DNA of 36,133 nucleotides from Methanofastidiosum sp. GTDB taxonomy: Archaea > Methanobacteriota_B > Thermococci > Methanofastidiosales > Methanofastidiosaceae. Shown piece by piece: positions 28,971-36,053 of this stretch (position 1 is the first letter of the stretch; the number at the start of each line of letters is the position of its first letter). The notes beneath the pieces are model-generated. The model had not been told where the DNA came from, ran no database searches, and worked only from the letters and a program-made list of their open reading frames with translations. Location of the stretch: contig JAHKLW010000021.1 in NCBI GenBank assembly GCA_020854815.1, positions 1 to 36,133 on the forward strand, given 5' to 3'. A program made the translations under genes and the position numbers.

Positions 28971-29816
28971 ATGGAACTAATACCGCTAAAAAAGACGGGC
29001 ATTAATGAAATTGACGAGTTTTTTGAAGCCTTAATGAAGAAAATCCCTTTTAGTGGGTTTTTGAGAGTTTCACAACCTTTTCGTCAGACTCTAATGAACA
29101 ATGGAACAGACTTTGACGAAGAATCCTGGGAATCTGAGTACACTACACGGGAGGTTATACCCGACAATCTGACTAAACCCGAAGAGATAAAGACGTATGT
29201 AGAACAGATAACCTTCGTCGTTTACTACTACGAAGAAGACGGAAGGCCTAAGTCCGCTGTAGAAGTTTTTGGGGAGGATTGCAGCGAAGAAGGAATGTTC
29301 TACAACATCTACCTTTTCGATACCCATATATCAAGAAGTAAGTTCTTTCTATTCAAAAGACTATTAGAAATGCAGAGACTTGCGGCAGTTCCCGACAATG
29401 AGATAAAGACTCTCTATGACTTGTTTATTGAAATGGAAACTGCGGAATTAGCAAAGAGGAGGATGAAAAACGGCCTTGCTCGCATCATCTTTTCGACCCT
29501 AAAGACACCGAAGTACCCACATATGCAACCGATCAACGCTCAGGCCCTTGCAAAGATAAAAGCATTTCTGACCGACACCAGTCCAGCTGGCAATAACATT
29601 CCTCTAAACTGTACAGAACGCTCCGGATGGACACTCTTCAGAATACCCAGTTTCCCCAACCCTATGGTTTACGCAGAGGGGGTTTACTGTGGATTTGCGG
29701 GGAAGGAAAAACTGTTTGAAATAGAGGGGGAAGAGTTTGTTGAAGTAAAGTCTTTTTACTCCAAGGGAAACCCCGAAGACTTCTACGTAGAAATTAAGGG
29801 TCGTATGGGAGGCTGA
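28971..29816 (+). CDS. Hypothetical protein, second paralogue with extra C-terminal domain
   Basis: This 281-residue protein matches the previous protein over its first 180 residues and adds about 100 residues with a beta-rich pattern (CTERSGWTLFRIPSFPNPMVYAEGVYCGFAGKEKLFEIEGEEFVEVKSFY). The conserved unit may be a binding domain and the extension a variable effector or contact part. ATG 28971 follows a GGAGG site inside the end of the preceding gene. No homologue is recognised by eye. Confidence 0.7.
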   Translation: MELIPLKKTGINEIDEFFEALMKKIPFSGFLRVSQPFRQTLMNNGTDFDEESWESEYTTREVIPDNLTKPEEIKTYVEQITFVVYYYEEDGRPKSAVEVFGEDCSEEGMFYNIYLFDTHISRSKFFLFKRLLEMQRLAAVPDNEIKTLYDLFIEMETAELAKRRMKNGLARIIFSTLKTPKYPHMQPINAQALAKIKAFLTDTSPAGNNIPLNCTERSGWTLFRIPSFPNPMVYAEGVYCGFAGKEKLFEIEGEEFVEVKSFYSKGNPEDFYVEIKGRMGG

Positions 29817-29823
29817 TACGAAC

Positions 29824-29855
29824 TAGAAAAGCTTTTCTATATTCCTTGGGAATAT
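29824..29855 (+). other. Two adjacent palindromes after the paralogue pair
   Basis: A perfect 16-bp palindrome TAGAAAAGCTTTTCTA (29824-29839) is followed by ATATTCC-TTG-GGAATAT (29839-29855). There is no T-run, so they are more likely binding sites or RNA stems than a terminator. Confidence 0.4.
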
Positions 29856-29906
29856 GAACCATAAGAAGGTTAAAAAATGAGAATGAGATTATTAGATGAG
29901 TGCTGA

Positions 29907-30173
29907 GGAAGACTTGGTAAGTTGCTGTATAAGGAAGAAACAGATACTGTAAAACACTTACCCGTTTTTCCGTGACACGATAAAGCGTAGCGGCACTTGT
30001 GGAACACCCCCGAACCCTATACCCGCATACTGCAGATTACTCCTGATAATGGGGAGGTAGTTGTGCTTTCCCACAATGAGTTCAAAAAAGGACCTCCCCC
30101 AAAGGGAACATATGTCTTGTTTGAGGATAAGGGCGAAACCGGAAACAAGGTTTTCCAACTTTACTCCAATTAA
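29907..30173 (+). pseudogene. Decayed gene
   Basis: One frame reads KLLYKEETDTVKHLPVFP, TGA, HDKA, TAG, RHLWNTPEPYTRILQITPDN, then GEVVVLSHNEFKKGPPPKG and TYVLFEDKGETGNKVFQLYSN before TAA. A neighbouring frame bridges both stops (FRDTIKRSGTCGTP), which points to frameshift decay. The last 58 codons from TTG 29997 form an open frame that could still be translated, but no ribosome site is seen. Antisense frames also look open but lack codon quality and context. Confidence 0.45.
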
Positions 30174-30252
30174 CTTCCACTCTTTCCTAGCTAACAAGCG
30201 TTCCGGTTCCTGTGTTTTACGCATAAACAAAAAGATCTATAGCCAAACACAC

Positions 30253-30290
30253 AACGGCCGAGTAGCTCTCTGAGATTCGACCGTTTTTTT
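30253..30290 (+). terminator. Intrinsic terminator
   Basis: AACGG-C-CGA pairs with TCG-A-CCGTT (30253-30261 and 30277-30285), followed by seven T and TGTGT, which can extend pairing with the ACACA before the stem. It ends the decayed-gene region. Confidence 0.7.
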
Positions 30291-30336
30291 GTGTAATACT
30301 ATGCTTTCAATCGCTTCCGTTAATCTTATCACCCAA

Positions 30337-30423
30337 GGGTTACGTATTTCGTACCGGTACGCTTTAATTATGCGGTTCCTTAGTATAACAGTACGCATTT
30401 GGTACCGTACGCAAAACGTACCC
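30337..30423 (+). repeat. GTAC-rich palindrome cluster, possible operator or origin
   Basis: A perfect 12-bp palindrome CGTACCGGTACG (30350-30361) is followed by GTACGC at 30357, 30391 and 30407, GGTACC at 30401 and CGTACC at 30417. The outer arms (GGGTTACGT... and ...ACGTACCC) are also roughly inverted. This lies 140-230 bases before the gene at 30567. Together with the terminator and decayed gene it fills the 750-base gap from 29817 to 30566. The rest of the gap holds no further gene. Confidence 0.5.
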
Positions 30424-30566
30424 TCTTCTCTAAAAACCAAGCAAAATCTTTGGTATAAAGCATTTAATAGCAAACTCAACGGCGGACCCTTTCTCTCCTA
30501 TGCTAGTCTTTGCGTGAGAATAGCCCAAATGTGGGGCTGTTCAATTCGTGCGAAGGAGCGTGTGTG

Positions 30567-30935
30567 ATGGAAGAGAAGAAGGATCGTCTCAGCATTATGA
30601 CGAGGTTGAACAACATCGTGCTTTTGTTGAGACAGGCAGCCTCTACAAAAGGGATCTGTTCCGCCTACATCGACAACCACTTTGAGATCAAGTACAGACA
30701 GGATTCGGTCAAGGAACACCTGGAGCGGTGGTTGGAGATGGGAAACAAGCCTGCCAACGGAATGAAGGACTACGAGATTTTGGGAACGATATTTGATGAA
30801 GTGGATCTCGTTCTTAATATCGAGAAATTGTGTAAGTTTGCGTTCAAAGGTGACTGGTACCTGGTCTATACAGACATTCTTCAGTATTTTATGAGGCTGA
30901 AGAACGAAGACGTTGAACTGATAATCAGAGCCTAA
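30567..30935 (+). CDS. Hypothetical protein, 122 residues
   Basis: The protein is all-helical and charged (RLSIMTRLNNIVLLLRQAAST, then SVKEHLERWLEMGNKPANGMKDYEILG). ATG 30567 lies 9 bases after GAAGGAG. A TTG 57 bases upstream is rejected because no ribosome site precedes it. No known motif is seen. It is followed by the nuclease-like gene after 14 bases, and the two may work as a pair. Confidence 0.65.
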   Translation: MEEKKDRLSIMTRLNNIVLLLRQAASTKGICSAYIDNHFEIKYRQDSVKEHLERWLEMGNKPANGMKDYEILGTIFDEVDLVLNIEKLCKFAFKGDWYLVYTDILQYFMRLKNEDVELIIRA

Positions 30936-30949
30936 GGAGAGAGTAGACA

Positions 30950-31672
30950 GTGGGGAGACTGAAAGAGACGGATCTTGCCGCTCCTATCACGGAGCACCTG
31001 GAGGCCTGTGGTTGGGACGTGTACAAAGAAGTCCCCTGTGGTTCGGGGGTTGCCGATATCCTGGCGGTAAAGGACAACAAAATCTGGGTGGTCGAGCTGA
31101 AACGATGTCTATCACTGCAGCTCCTAGACCAGGCAATTGACCGTCACTTTAAGACCCACTACGTCTCCATTGCTGTACCTATGCCGAAGACCTCGAAACC
31201 TGCCATAACCAGCATTGCCGTGAATACGGTACTTAACTCATACGGTATCGGGGTCTTTATGGTAAAGACCGGCAGGAGTCAAGTAATAGAGGTTCGTAAG
31301 CCAGACCTCTTCAGGGATGTTCGGGATAAGACTATCAAGAAACTCCTTGCGAGTTTGCATCCCAAGATGAAGAAAAACATTGCAGGCTCTACTGCAGGCA
31401 ACCGCTGGACTCCGTGGAAAGAATGGAGAACCAACGTACAAAGGATAGTGAAAGCAAATCCAGGCATCTCCCCCAAGGAGATGGTAGCTAGGCTGCCGAC
31501 CCTGGCTCCTTATAGAAAAAGTAAGAACGCTATGGATGCAGCCGTGTACTATGCCCGTAACGGTCTGCTGGGAGATGTTGTGGTACGAAAAGTTAAAGGA
31601 AGATTGAAGCTGTATTTGATACATATGCATCTGCTCTGTGGCGGAATTGGTAGACGCTATCGTGGCCGATAG
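30950..31672 (+). CDS. PD-(D/E)XK-like nuclease with C-terminal DNA-binding part
   Basis: This 240-residue protein starts with GTG after AAGGAGAGAG. The N-terminal domain has the core GVADILAVKDNKIWVVELKR, giving D36 and E49-x-K51, with LLDQAIDRH as a possible following helix motif. This is the restriction-endonuclease fold seen in VRR-NUC-type enzymes. The C-terminal part (about 150-230; WRTNVQRIVKANPGISPKEMVARLP) resembles a winged helix. Its last 41 bases overlap the tRNA-like gene, so the end of the protein (CGGIGRRYRGR) is coded by the tRNA. Substrate and role are not known. Confidence 0.65.
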   Translation: MGRLKETDLAAPITEHLEACGWDVYKEVPCGSGVADILAVKDNKIWVVELKRCLSLQLLDQAIDRHFKTHYVSIAVPMPKTSKPAITSIAVNTVLNSYGIGVFMVKTGRSQVIEVRKPDLFRDVRDKTIKKLLASLHPKMKKNIAGSTAGNRWTPWKEWRTNVQRIVKANPGISPKEMVARLPTLAPYRKSKNAMDAAVYYARNGLLGDVVVRKVKGRLKLYLIHMHLLCGGIGRRYRGR

Positions 31673-31802
31673 GTTAGAACGTTAAAGGTTCAGCTGGAAG
31701 TTTACGTCGTCCAGCTCGGAGCTCGGTGAGTGAACACCGTAAAAAACTCGCTAGAACGTTATACTCCGAACGTTCGTGCAGGTTCAAATCCTGCCAGAGC
31801 AG
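31632..31802 (+). tRNA. Expanded tRNA-Leu-like gene, 171 bases
   Basis: A perfect 7-bp acceptor (TGCTCTG with CAGAGCA), a class II Leu-type D arm (TGGCGGAATTGGTAGACGC) and a T arm (GCAGG TTCAAAT CCTGC) enclose about 117 bases instead of the usual 40-45. Inside are a CTATC/GATAG hairpin, a possible anticodon loop GTTAAAG (UAA at 31683-31685) on a 4-bp stem, an AGCTGG/CCAGCT hairpin, CGGTG-AGTGAA-CACCG as in a Leu variable arm, and GAACGTT/AACGTTC. TAGAACGTTA occurs at 31675 and 31752. It is too short for a group I intron. It could be an intron-bearing, composite or decayed tRNA, or a tRNA-like RNA. Confidence 0.6.
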
Positions 31803-31992
31803 ACAGGTCCCTTTTTAGGGGGGCAGAACAGAAGGATGGTAACCCTGTATCTGGGAGACTACAGGTACTGCAAAAGACTCACCTCCCTTGAGCCCGCATT
31901 ATAGCGACTCCCGGATATCCCGGACCAAGGAGTCCGTGGATCCTATCCTCCTTGTATTTGTGGGGTGGCTCCCCAGGGAAAGATCAGCCAAA
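31803..31992 (+). other. Candidate structured RNA after the tRNA-like gene
   Basis: No open frame has a ribosome site here. Stems seen are CCTGTA/TACAGG (near 31842-31864), CGGAC/GTCCG (near 31920-31936) and GGGG/CCCC (near 31962-31974). A terminator ends the segment. It is probably one transcript with the tRNA-like part, as processing signal or separate ncRNA. No known RNA family is recognised. Confidence 0.4.
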
Positions 31993-32026
31993 GGGCTACT
32001 ACTTAGGTGGTAGCCCTATTACTTTT
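31993..32026 (+). terminator. Terminator of the tRNA-like transcript
   Basis: GGGCTACTAC (31993-32002) and GTGGTAGCCC (32007-32016) form a 10-bp stem with one wobble and a TTAG loop. TATTACTTTT follows. Confidence 0.7.
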
Positions 32027-32082
32027 CAACGGCAGAGATGTGTCGAAATTAGCTATAACTAACCTGAAGGAGGTGCGACACT

Positions 32083-32388
32083 TTGGAAAACACTACAATT
32101 ACACCTGTAAGAAACAACAACCTGGAAGCTATAAAAAGGAAGGAAATGAATAGACGCCTGCTAATTGCACTTCTACTTCCCTTCTTCGCAGCCTATGACA
32201 AGGAGAAAAAGGAAAAGAGGCCCCCTTGTGGAAAAACAGACCTGACTTCGATATTTGTACCTGTTATCACAGTAACCAAAGGCAGAAGAGTGTTCTCAAA
32301 CAACCTGGTAAAAAGAATGGATCGTCAGGAGGCTTTTGAACATCCTAACTACAGCAAGAGGTTTCAACCCTATTGGGGAGAGGAGTGA
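32083..32388 (+). CDS. Hypothetical protein, 101 residues
   Basis: It starts with TTG after GGAGGTGCGACAC. It has a polar N-terminus, a short hydrophobic segment (RRLLIALLLPFFAAY, about 24-38) followed by a very basic run (DKEKKEKRPPCGK), and a polar end. The hydrophobic stretch is short for a membrane span and may be an amphipathic or buried helix. No family is recognised. It opens the operon with the helicase and the prepilin-like gene. Confidence 0.6.
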   Translation: MENTTITPVRNNNLEAIKRKEMNRRLLIALLLPFFAAYDKEKKEKRPPCGKTDLTSIFVPVITVTKGRRVFSNNLVKRMDRQEAFEHPNYSKRFQPYWGEE

Positions 32389-32394
32389 CCTTTT

Positions 32395-32718
32395 ATGATT
32401 TACAGAGCTAGTAACGGTTTTATCTTTGACCTCAACAAGTACTCTAAGCTCTACTTTGACCATATAGGGTTTGAAAATTACATTCAAATCTATGGAGAGA
32501 TCAATGAACACTTATCTCACGTAATCGAAGGGATAAGTTTCCCTTCTCACGAAGGGGACGAATTGAATAACAAACAGGCTGTAAAAGAAGGTTTAAGGTT
32601 TACAGCGTGGCTATATGATATGGTCAAAAGCGGAGCGCCTGCTGGCTGCTGGAACGATTTTCAGCACTATTCAGCCAAGCTGCCTCCCCTAGAAGTAGGT
32701 AGTGATGTTAGTGATTAG
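32395..32718 (+). CDS. Hypothetical protein, 107 residues
   Basis: It starts at ATG 32395, 9 bases after GAGGAG. It is a small mixed protein (NGFIFDLNKYSKLYFDHIGF, then EGLRFTAWLYDMVKSGAPAGCWNDF) and has no known motif. Its last residues overlap the start of the helicase gene by 14 bases, so translation is coupled and it may be a helicase partner. Confidence 0.6.
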   Translation: MIYRASNGFIFDLNKYSKLYFDHIGFENYIQIYGEINEHLSHVIEGISFPSHEGDELNNKQAVKEGLRFTAWLYDMVKSGAPAGCWNDFQHYSAKLPPLEVGSDVSD

Positions 32719-34606
32719 CATACCCGAAGCTGTTAATAAAATAGCCGACAACCTAAAGCCTTGGGGAAGATCCTTTCTATTGGAGCGCCTGCGCAACAAC
32801 GACTGGACCGGTTACGACAAGAAAATTGCCTATGCCCTACTGAAGGGAAACGAAAAAAGCCTGAACAGAGTGGGGATAGCTTTTGAGGATATTGAAAATC
32901 CTCCCTCTACCTGGAGACCAGACAGAAAGAGAGTGGATCTCTATGGTACTGGGCTTTGCATATCATTTGACTATGATGCCGATTTCATAAAAGAGCTTAA
33001 AGAAAACCTACTAGGCGCCAGGTGGGTTCCCGGAGAAAAGGTCTGGGCTTTTCCCATTACGGAGCACAACGTCGATTATCTGTTAGAGATATCCCGCTAC
33101 GATACGGCCCTTACACAAGAAGCCCTTATGATGATAGCAGCAAGGGAAGAAATGCTTGACCTCTGGGTACAGGCAAGCTGTGCGACAGACGCAGATATAA
33201 AGCTAAAACCGGGATTTGGTCTCGAATTGCTGCCTTTTCAGAGGGCCGGTGTTAAATATGCAGTTAGCTCAAAATCCTGCATAATAGCTGATCAGATGGG
33301 TACTGGTAAGACTATCCAGTCATTAGCAGCGATACATCAGTTACAAGCATTTCCTTTAATAGTTGTGTGCCCAGCATCTCTGAAGATCAACTGGTTAAGA
33401 GAAGTAGAAAGAGCCTTGCCCACGAGAACGGTTAGTATTTGGAGCACGACTAAACCTTGTCCGAAAACCAGCGTCGTGGTTATAAACTACGACATTCTTA
33501 AGAAGAAGAAAAAGGAATTATTGGCCCTTAACGCTCAGGGAATCATTTTTGACGAGTCCCACTATCTCAAGAACTATAAAGCCCAAAGAACAAAGGCTGC
33601 AAAAGAGATAGCGTGGAAGATCCGGCACAAGTTTGCCTTATCCGGTACGCCTATTCTCAGCAGACCAATAGAGCTGGTCTCTCAACTAGCGATAATAGAC
33701 AGACTGGAGCATATGGGTGGTTTCTGGCCCTACCTTAACAATTACTGTGCAACTTACCTCGACAATCCCTACTTTGACCCGGAAACGGGTGAACAACAGG
33801 ATGTTGTCTACACAGGTGCTCGAAATCTTGAACAGCTGAACCGACAGCTTAGAGGAACGTGTTTTGTGAGAAGGACAAAGGCCGAGGTTCTTAAGGACCT
33901 CCCACCCAAGAGAATCGCCGTGGTTCCACTGGAAGTTACCGAGAATAAGTACAGAAAACTAGAAGATGACTTCCTGTACCAGATAGACGAAATAGAAGGA
34001 AACGAAGAGATAACAAGCAACGAGAAATTCTCCCTGTCACTCACCGAGATATCGAAGCTAAAACAAGAGACTTTGAAACTGAAAATGCCTCTTGTCTACG
34101 ATTGGATAGACTCAGTGCTGGACTCAGACGAAAAGTTACTGGTATTTGTTTGGCATAAGCTGGGAGCCGAACTTCTCAGAGCTAAATATGATGTACCTGT
34201 AATCAACGGAGACACCCCTATGGAGAAACGCCAGGAGTATGTGGATCAGTTCCAGACAGATCCCAAGTGCAAGATGCTGGTGATGTCCATAAAAGCCGGA
34301 GGGGTGGGGCTAAATCTTACAGCGGCTTCTAACGTAGCTTTCCTGGAACTCGGCTGGACTCCTGCAGATCACGAACAAGCCGAGGATAGGGCTCATAGAA
34401 TAGGGCAACTGAATCCCGTTAACGTCTGGTACTTGCTGGGAGCAAACACCGTTGACGAAATGGTGTGGAACGTCCTCAAGAACAAACAGAGGATTGTTTC
34501 TAAAGCAACCGATGGCGATATGCGTACGGTTGCAAGACAGGTAATTTCGGAAATAAGAAAGAAAAGACAAAAAACTACAGAGGCCATACAGGCCAAGTTA
34601 TTTTAA
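32705..34606 (+). CDS. SNF2-family DNA translocase/helicase (SMARCAL1-like)
   Basis: This protein of about 633 residues moves on double-stranded DNA using ATP. Numbering from the GTG one codon upstream, an N-terminal HARP-like part (about 85-130; GARWVPGEKVWAFPITEHN) precedes two RecA-like lobes: Walker A ADQMGTGKT (196-204), motif II DESH (284-287), SGTP (314-317), then VFVWHKLGAELL and motif VI QAEDRAHRIGQ in lobe 2. All key residues are kept, so it should be active. The HARP part in eukaryotic SMARCAL1 drives strand annealing, which suggests a role in fork repair or replication. ATG 32705 is chosen over GTG 32702. Confidence 0.92.
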   Translation: MLVISIPEAVNKIADNLKPWGRSFLLERLRNNDWTGYDKKIAYALLKGNEKSLNRVGIAFEDIENPPSTWRPDRKRVDLYGTGLCISFDYDADFIKELKENLLGARWVPGEKVWAFPITEHNVDYLLEISRYDTALTQEALMMIAAREEMLDLWVQASCATDADIKLKPGFGLELLPFQRAGVKYAVSSKSCIIADQMGTGKTIQSLAAIHQLQAFPLIVVCPASLKINWLREVERALPTRTVSIWSTTKPCPKTSVVVINYDILKKKKKELLALNAQGIIFDESHYLKNYKAQRTKAAKEIAWKIRHKFALSGTPILSRPIELVSQLAIIDRLEHMGGFWPYLNNYCATYLDNPYFDPETGEQQDVVYTGARNLEQLNRQLRGTCFVRRTKAEVLKDLPPKRIAVVPLEVTENKYRKLEDDFLYQIDEIEGNEEITSNEKFSLSLTEISKLKQETLKLKMPLVYDWIDSVLDSDEKLLVFVWHKLGAELLRAKYDVPVINGDTPMEKRQEYVDQFQTDPKCKMLVMSIKAGGVGLNLTAASNVAFLELGWTPADHEQAEDRAHRIGQLNPVNVWYLLGANTVDEMVWNVLKNKQRIVSKATDGDMRTVARQVISEIRKKRQKTTEAIQAKLF

Positions 34607-34618
34607 GGAGGTAATTCG

Positions 34619-35146
34619 ATGAGAAAAAAAGGATTTTCACTGGTGGAACTACTGATAGTGTTGGCTGTCATAGCAGCCCTGATCGCCACGATTACACCTG
34701 TGGCACTGAATGCGGTGAAAAAGGCACACACCACCATCATGGTTCAGTACATCTCGACACTGGCCAAAGCGGTACAAAACGCTGCTCTAATAAACGGTAC
34801 TGGAAATAAGGAAGGCACTCCTATGATCTTACGTGGAGAAGACCTCTTCCTCGAGAATCCTGAGGATATCAAACACTTGGGTCGGGACGTGGACCCAAAA
34901 CACTACGGTATCTGGTACTCCATCCAGAAAGGCCTCGTTTATGTTGGAGTATTTTCCAACGACCCTTGTGACCCAAAGATAGCAAAAGAAATGCTATCTA
35001 CAGCTGAATACGTGGAAGATCCTGAGACCGGCCATCCACTAAAAGATTATTTTATGGATTATCAGGATAACCTGGTGAAGCTGGGTGACTTGGATTCAAG
35101 CGAGCTCCCAATGCTCGTGTATCTGTACAAATTTGACGTTTATTGA
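34619..35146 (+). CDS. Type IV prepilin-like protein
   Basis: This 175-residue protein has a class III signal: MRKKG then FSLVELLIVLAVIAALIATI, with cleavage after Gly5 and Glu at position 5 of the mature form (FSLVE), as in pilins and type II pseudopilins. The hydrophobic N-terminal helix ends near residue 30. The rest is a soluble globular domain with a DPCDPKIAKE turn and an acidic end. ATG follows GGAGGTAATTCG and lies 12 bases after the helicase stop. A host prepilin peptidase would be needed. Such a gene is unusual on a phage; roles in superinfection exclusion or pilus interference are inference. Confidence 0.85.
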   Translation: MRKKGFSLVELLIVLAVIAALIATITPVALNAVKKAHTTIMVQYISTLAKAVQNAALINGTGNKEGTPMILRGEDLFLENPEDIKHLGRDVDPKHYGIWYSIQKGLVYVGVFSNDPCDPKIAKEMLSTAEYVEDPETGHPLKDYFMDYQDNLVKLGDLDSSELPMLVYLYKFDVY

Positions 35147-35162
35147 TTGATCTCACCCCCGG

Positions 35163-35196
35163 GCACCCAACTTAACAGGTACGTTAAGTTAGGTGC
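35163..35196 (+). terminator. Hairpin terminator after the prepilin-like gene
   Basis: GCACC-c-AACTTAAC (35163-35176) pairs with GTTAAGTT-a-GGTGC (35183-35196), a 13-bp stem with one mismatch. TCTCTATTG follows, so termination may be partial. Confidence 0.6.
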
Positions 35197-35221
35197 TCTC
35201 TATTGAGAAAGGAGGACTTCA

Positions 35222-35584
35222 ATGCCCGTAAAGGAAATTCCAAAAGATTGGCTTACCTTGTTTTCCAAGAATGCCTATATCCTTATACCAGTAGAAATGG
35301 AAGAATACATACCACCCATCGCTGAGGTAAGTTTTCTACCTGCGGAAAAGATGATGCTCTGGGTTAAGCTGTTTAGCCCCGTAAGTAACTGGACCTGGTA
35401 TGTGGCAGCATATGATCCTGAAAACAGAGTTGCCTTCGGCTACGTGGAAGGCTTTGAAAACGAATGGGGTGACTTCTCCATCGAGGAGCTTGAAACAACG
35501 TCACTTGCTTTTGGACTGAAGATAGAGAGAGACCTCTTGTTTACCCCAAAATTATTCTCCAAACTGAAGGAGGGTTCTCAGTGA
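35222..35584 (+). CDS. DUF2958-like protein
   Basis: This 120-residue protein has the DUF2958 pattern: a central WTWYVAAYDPENRVAFGYVEG, then an acidic EWGDFSIEELETT and FGLKIERDLLF at the end. The start is ATG 35222 after GAAAGGAGGACTTCA. The family is widespread on plasmids and phages, and its function is unknown. Length is near the family usual. It overlaps the next start by 4 bases (GTGA). The family name is from memory; the motifs are visible. Confidence 0.75.
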   Translation: MPVKEIPKDWLTLFSKNAYILIPVEMEEYIPPIAEVSFLPAEKMMLWVKLFSPVSNWTWYVAAYDPENRVAFGYVEGFENEWGDFSIEELETTSLAFGLKIERDLLFTPKLFSKLKEGSQ

Positions 35585-35883
35585 TTAGGGAACAGACAAA
35601 ACTATACAAAGCCTTTTGTGAGGCTGCTGACTTAGATCCCGACAGAGCTGTAGAGTTTCTGGAGTCAAAGCACTCGGAACTGGGGGTAAGGTCCATTAAC
35701 GAGTGGCTAGAAATTGTAAACAAGTACTCAACGGCTTCCGCAATCTTCGGCGATGCTGTTGCGGGAGCACTTTTTCCCCAGATAAAAGGACCCTTTGATA
35801 TTGAGGAGACCGATACTGTACTAATAAACATTATGCAGGAATACGTCGATCTCATCAAAAAAGAGATTGAGGATGAATCGTGA
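35581..35883 (+). CDS. Hypothetical protein, 100 residues
   Basis: It starts with GTG, overlapping the previous stop by 4 bases, with AAGGAGGG in the preceding gene. It is helical and acidic (KLYKAFCEAADLDPDRAVEFLESKHSELGVRSINEWLEIVNKY). It has a short Ala/Gly-rich middle (ASAIFGDAVAGALFP). No known domain is seen. It overlaps the next start by 4 bases in the same coupled style. Confidence 0.6.
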   Translation: MIREQTKLYKAFCEAADLDPDRAVEFLESKHSELGVRSINEWLEIVNKYSTASAIFGDAVAGALFPQIKGPFDIEETDTVLINIMQEYVDLIKKEIEDES

Positions 35884-36053
35884 AGATTAACGGTGTGGAA
35901 TTACAGTTGATTGAGACCGGATTAACTAGCGTACGAAACAACTGCAGAAAGCGAGCTGCCACAAAACGCCGTAACCAAGACATCTTCAGGACCCGGTATG
36001 GTATTACAAACCCTCCAGTCAAATACCCCACGGCTAAAGCCGGGGGCTTGTAA
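35880..36053 (+). CDS. Truncated small protein ended by the hairpin element
   Basis: GTG 35880 overlaps the previous stop (GTGA). The 57 residues begin VKINGVELQLIETG and are basic in the middle (RNNCRKRAATKRRNQDIFRTRYG). The last 14 residues (NPPVKYPTAKAGGL) are coded by the palindromic element, so the original C-terminus is probably lost. Its use of a GTGA overlap like the genes upstream suggests it was the next true gene of the operon. Confidence 0.5.
   Translation: MKINGVELQLIETGLTSVRNNCRKRAATKRRNQDIFRTRYGITNPPVKYPTAKAGGL

Noticed and set aside
29958-30230. 90-codon minus-strand frame in the gene-poor stretch
   Set aside because: No ribosome site, and all neighbours are on the plus strand. 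The plus frame shows better protein character.
30337-30423. CRISPR array from the repeated GTAC units
   Set aside because: Units are 6-12 bases, unevenly spaced and palindromic, without regular spacers.
31684-31752. Group I intron in the tRNA-Leu-like gene
   Set aside because: The inserted sequence is about 80 bases, well below the size of group I introns, and the conserved core pairings (P3, P4, P7) were not found.
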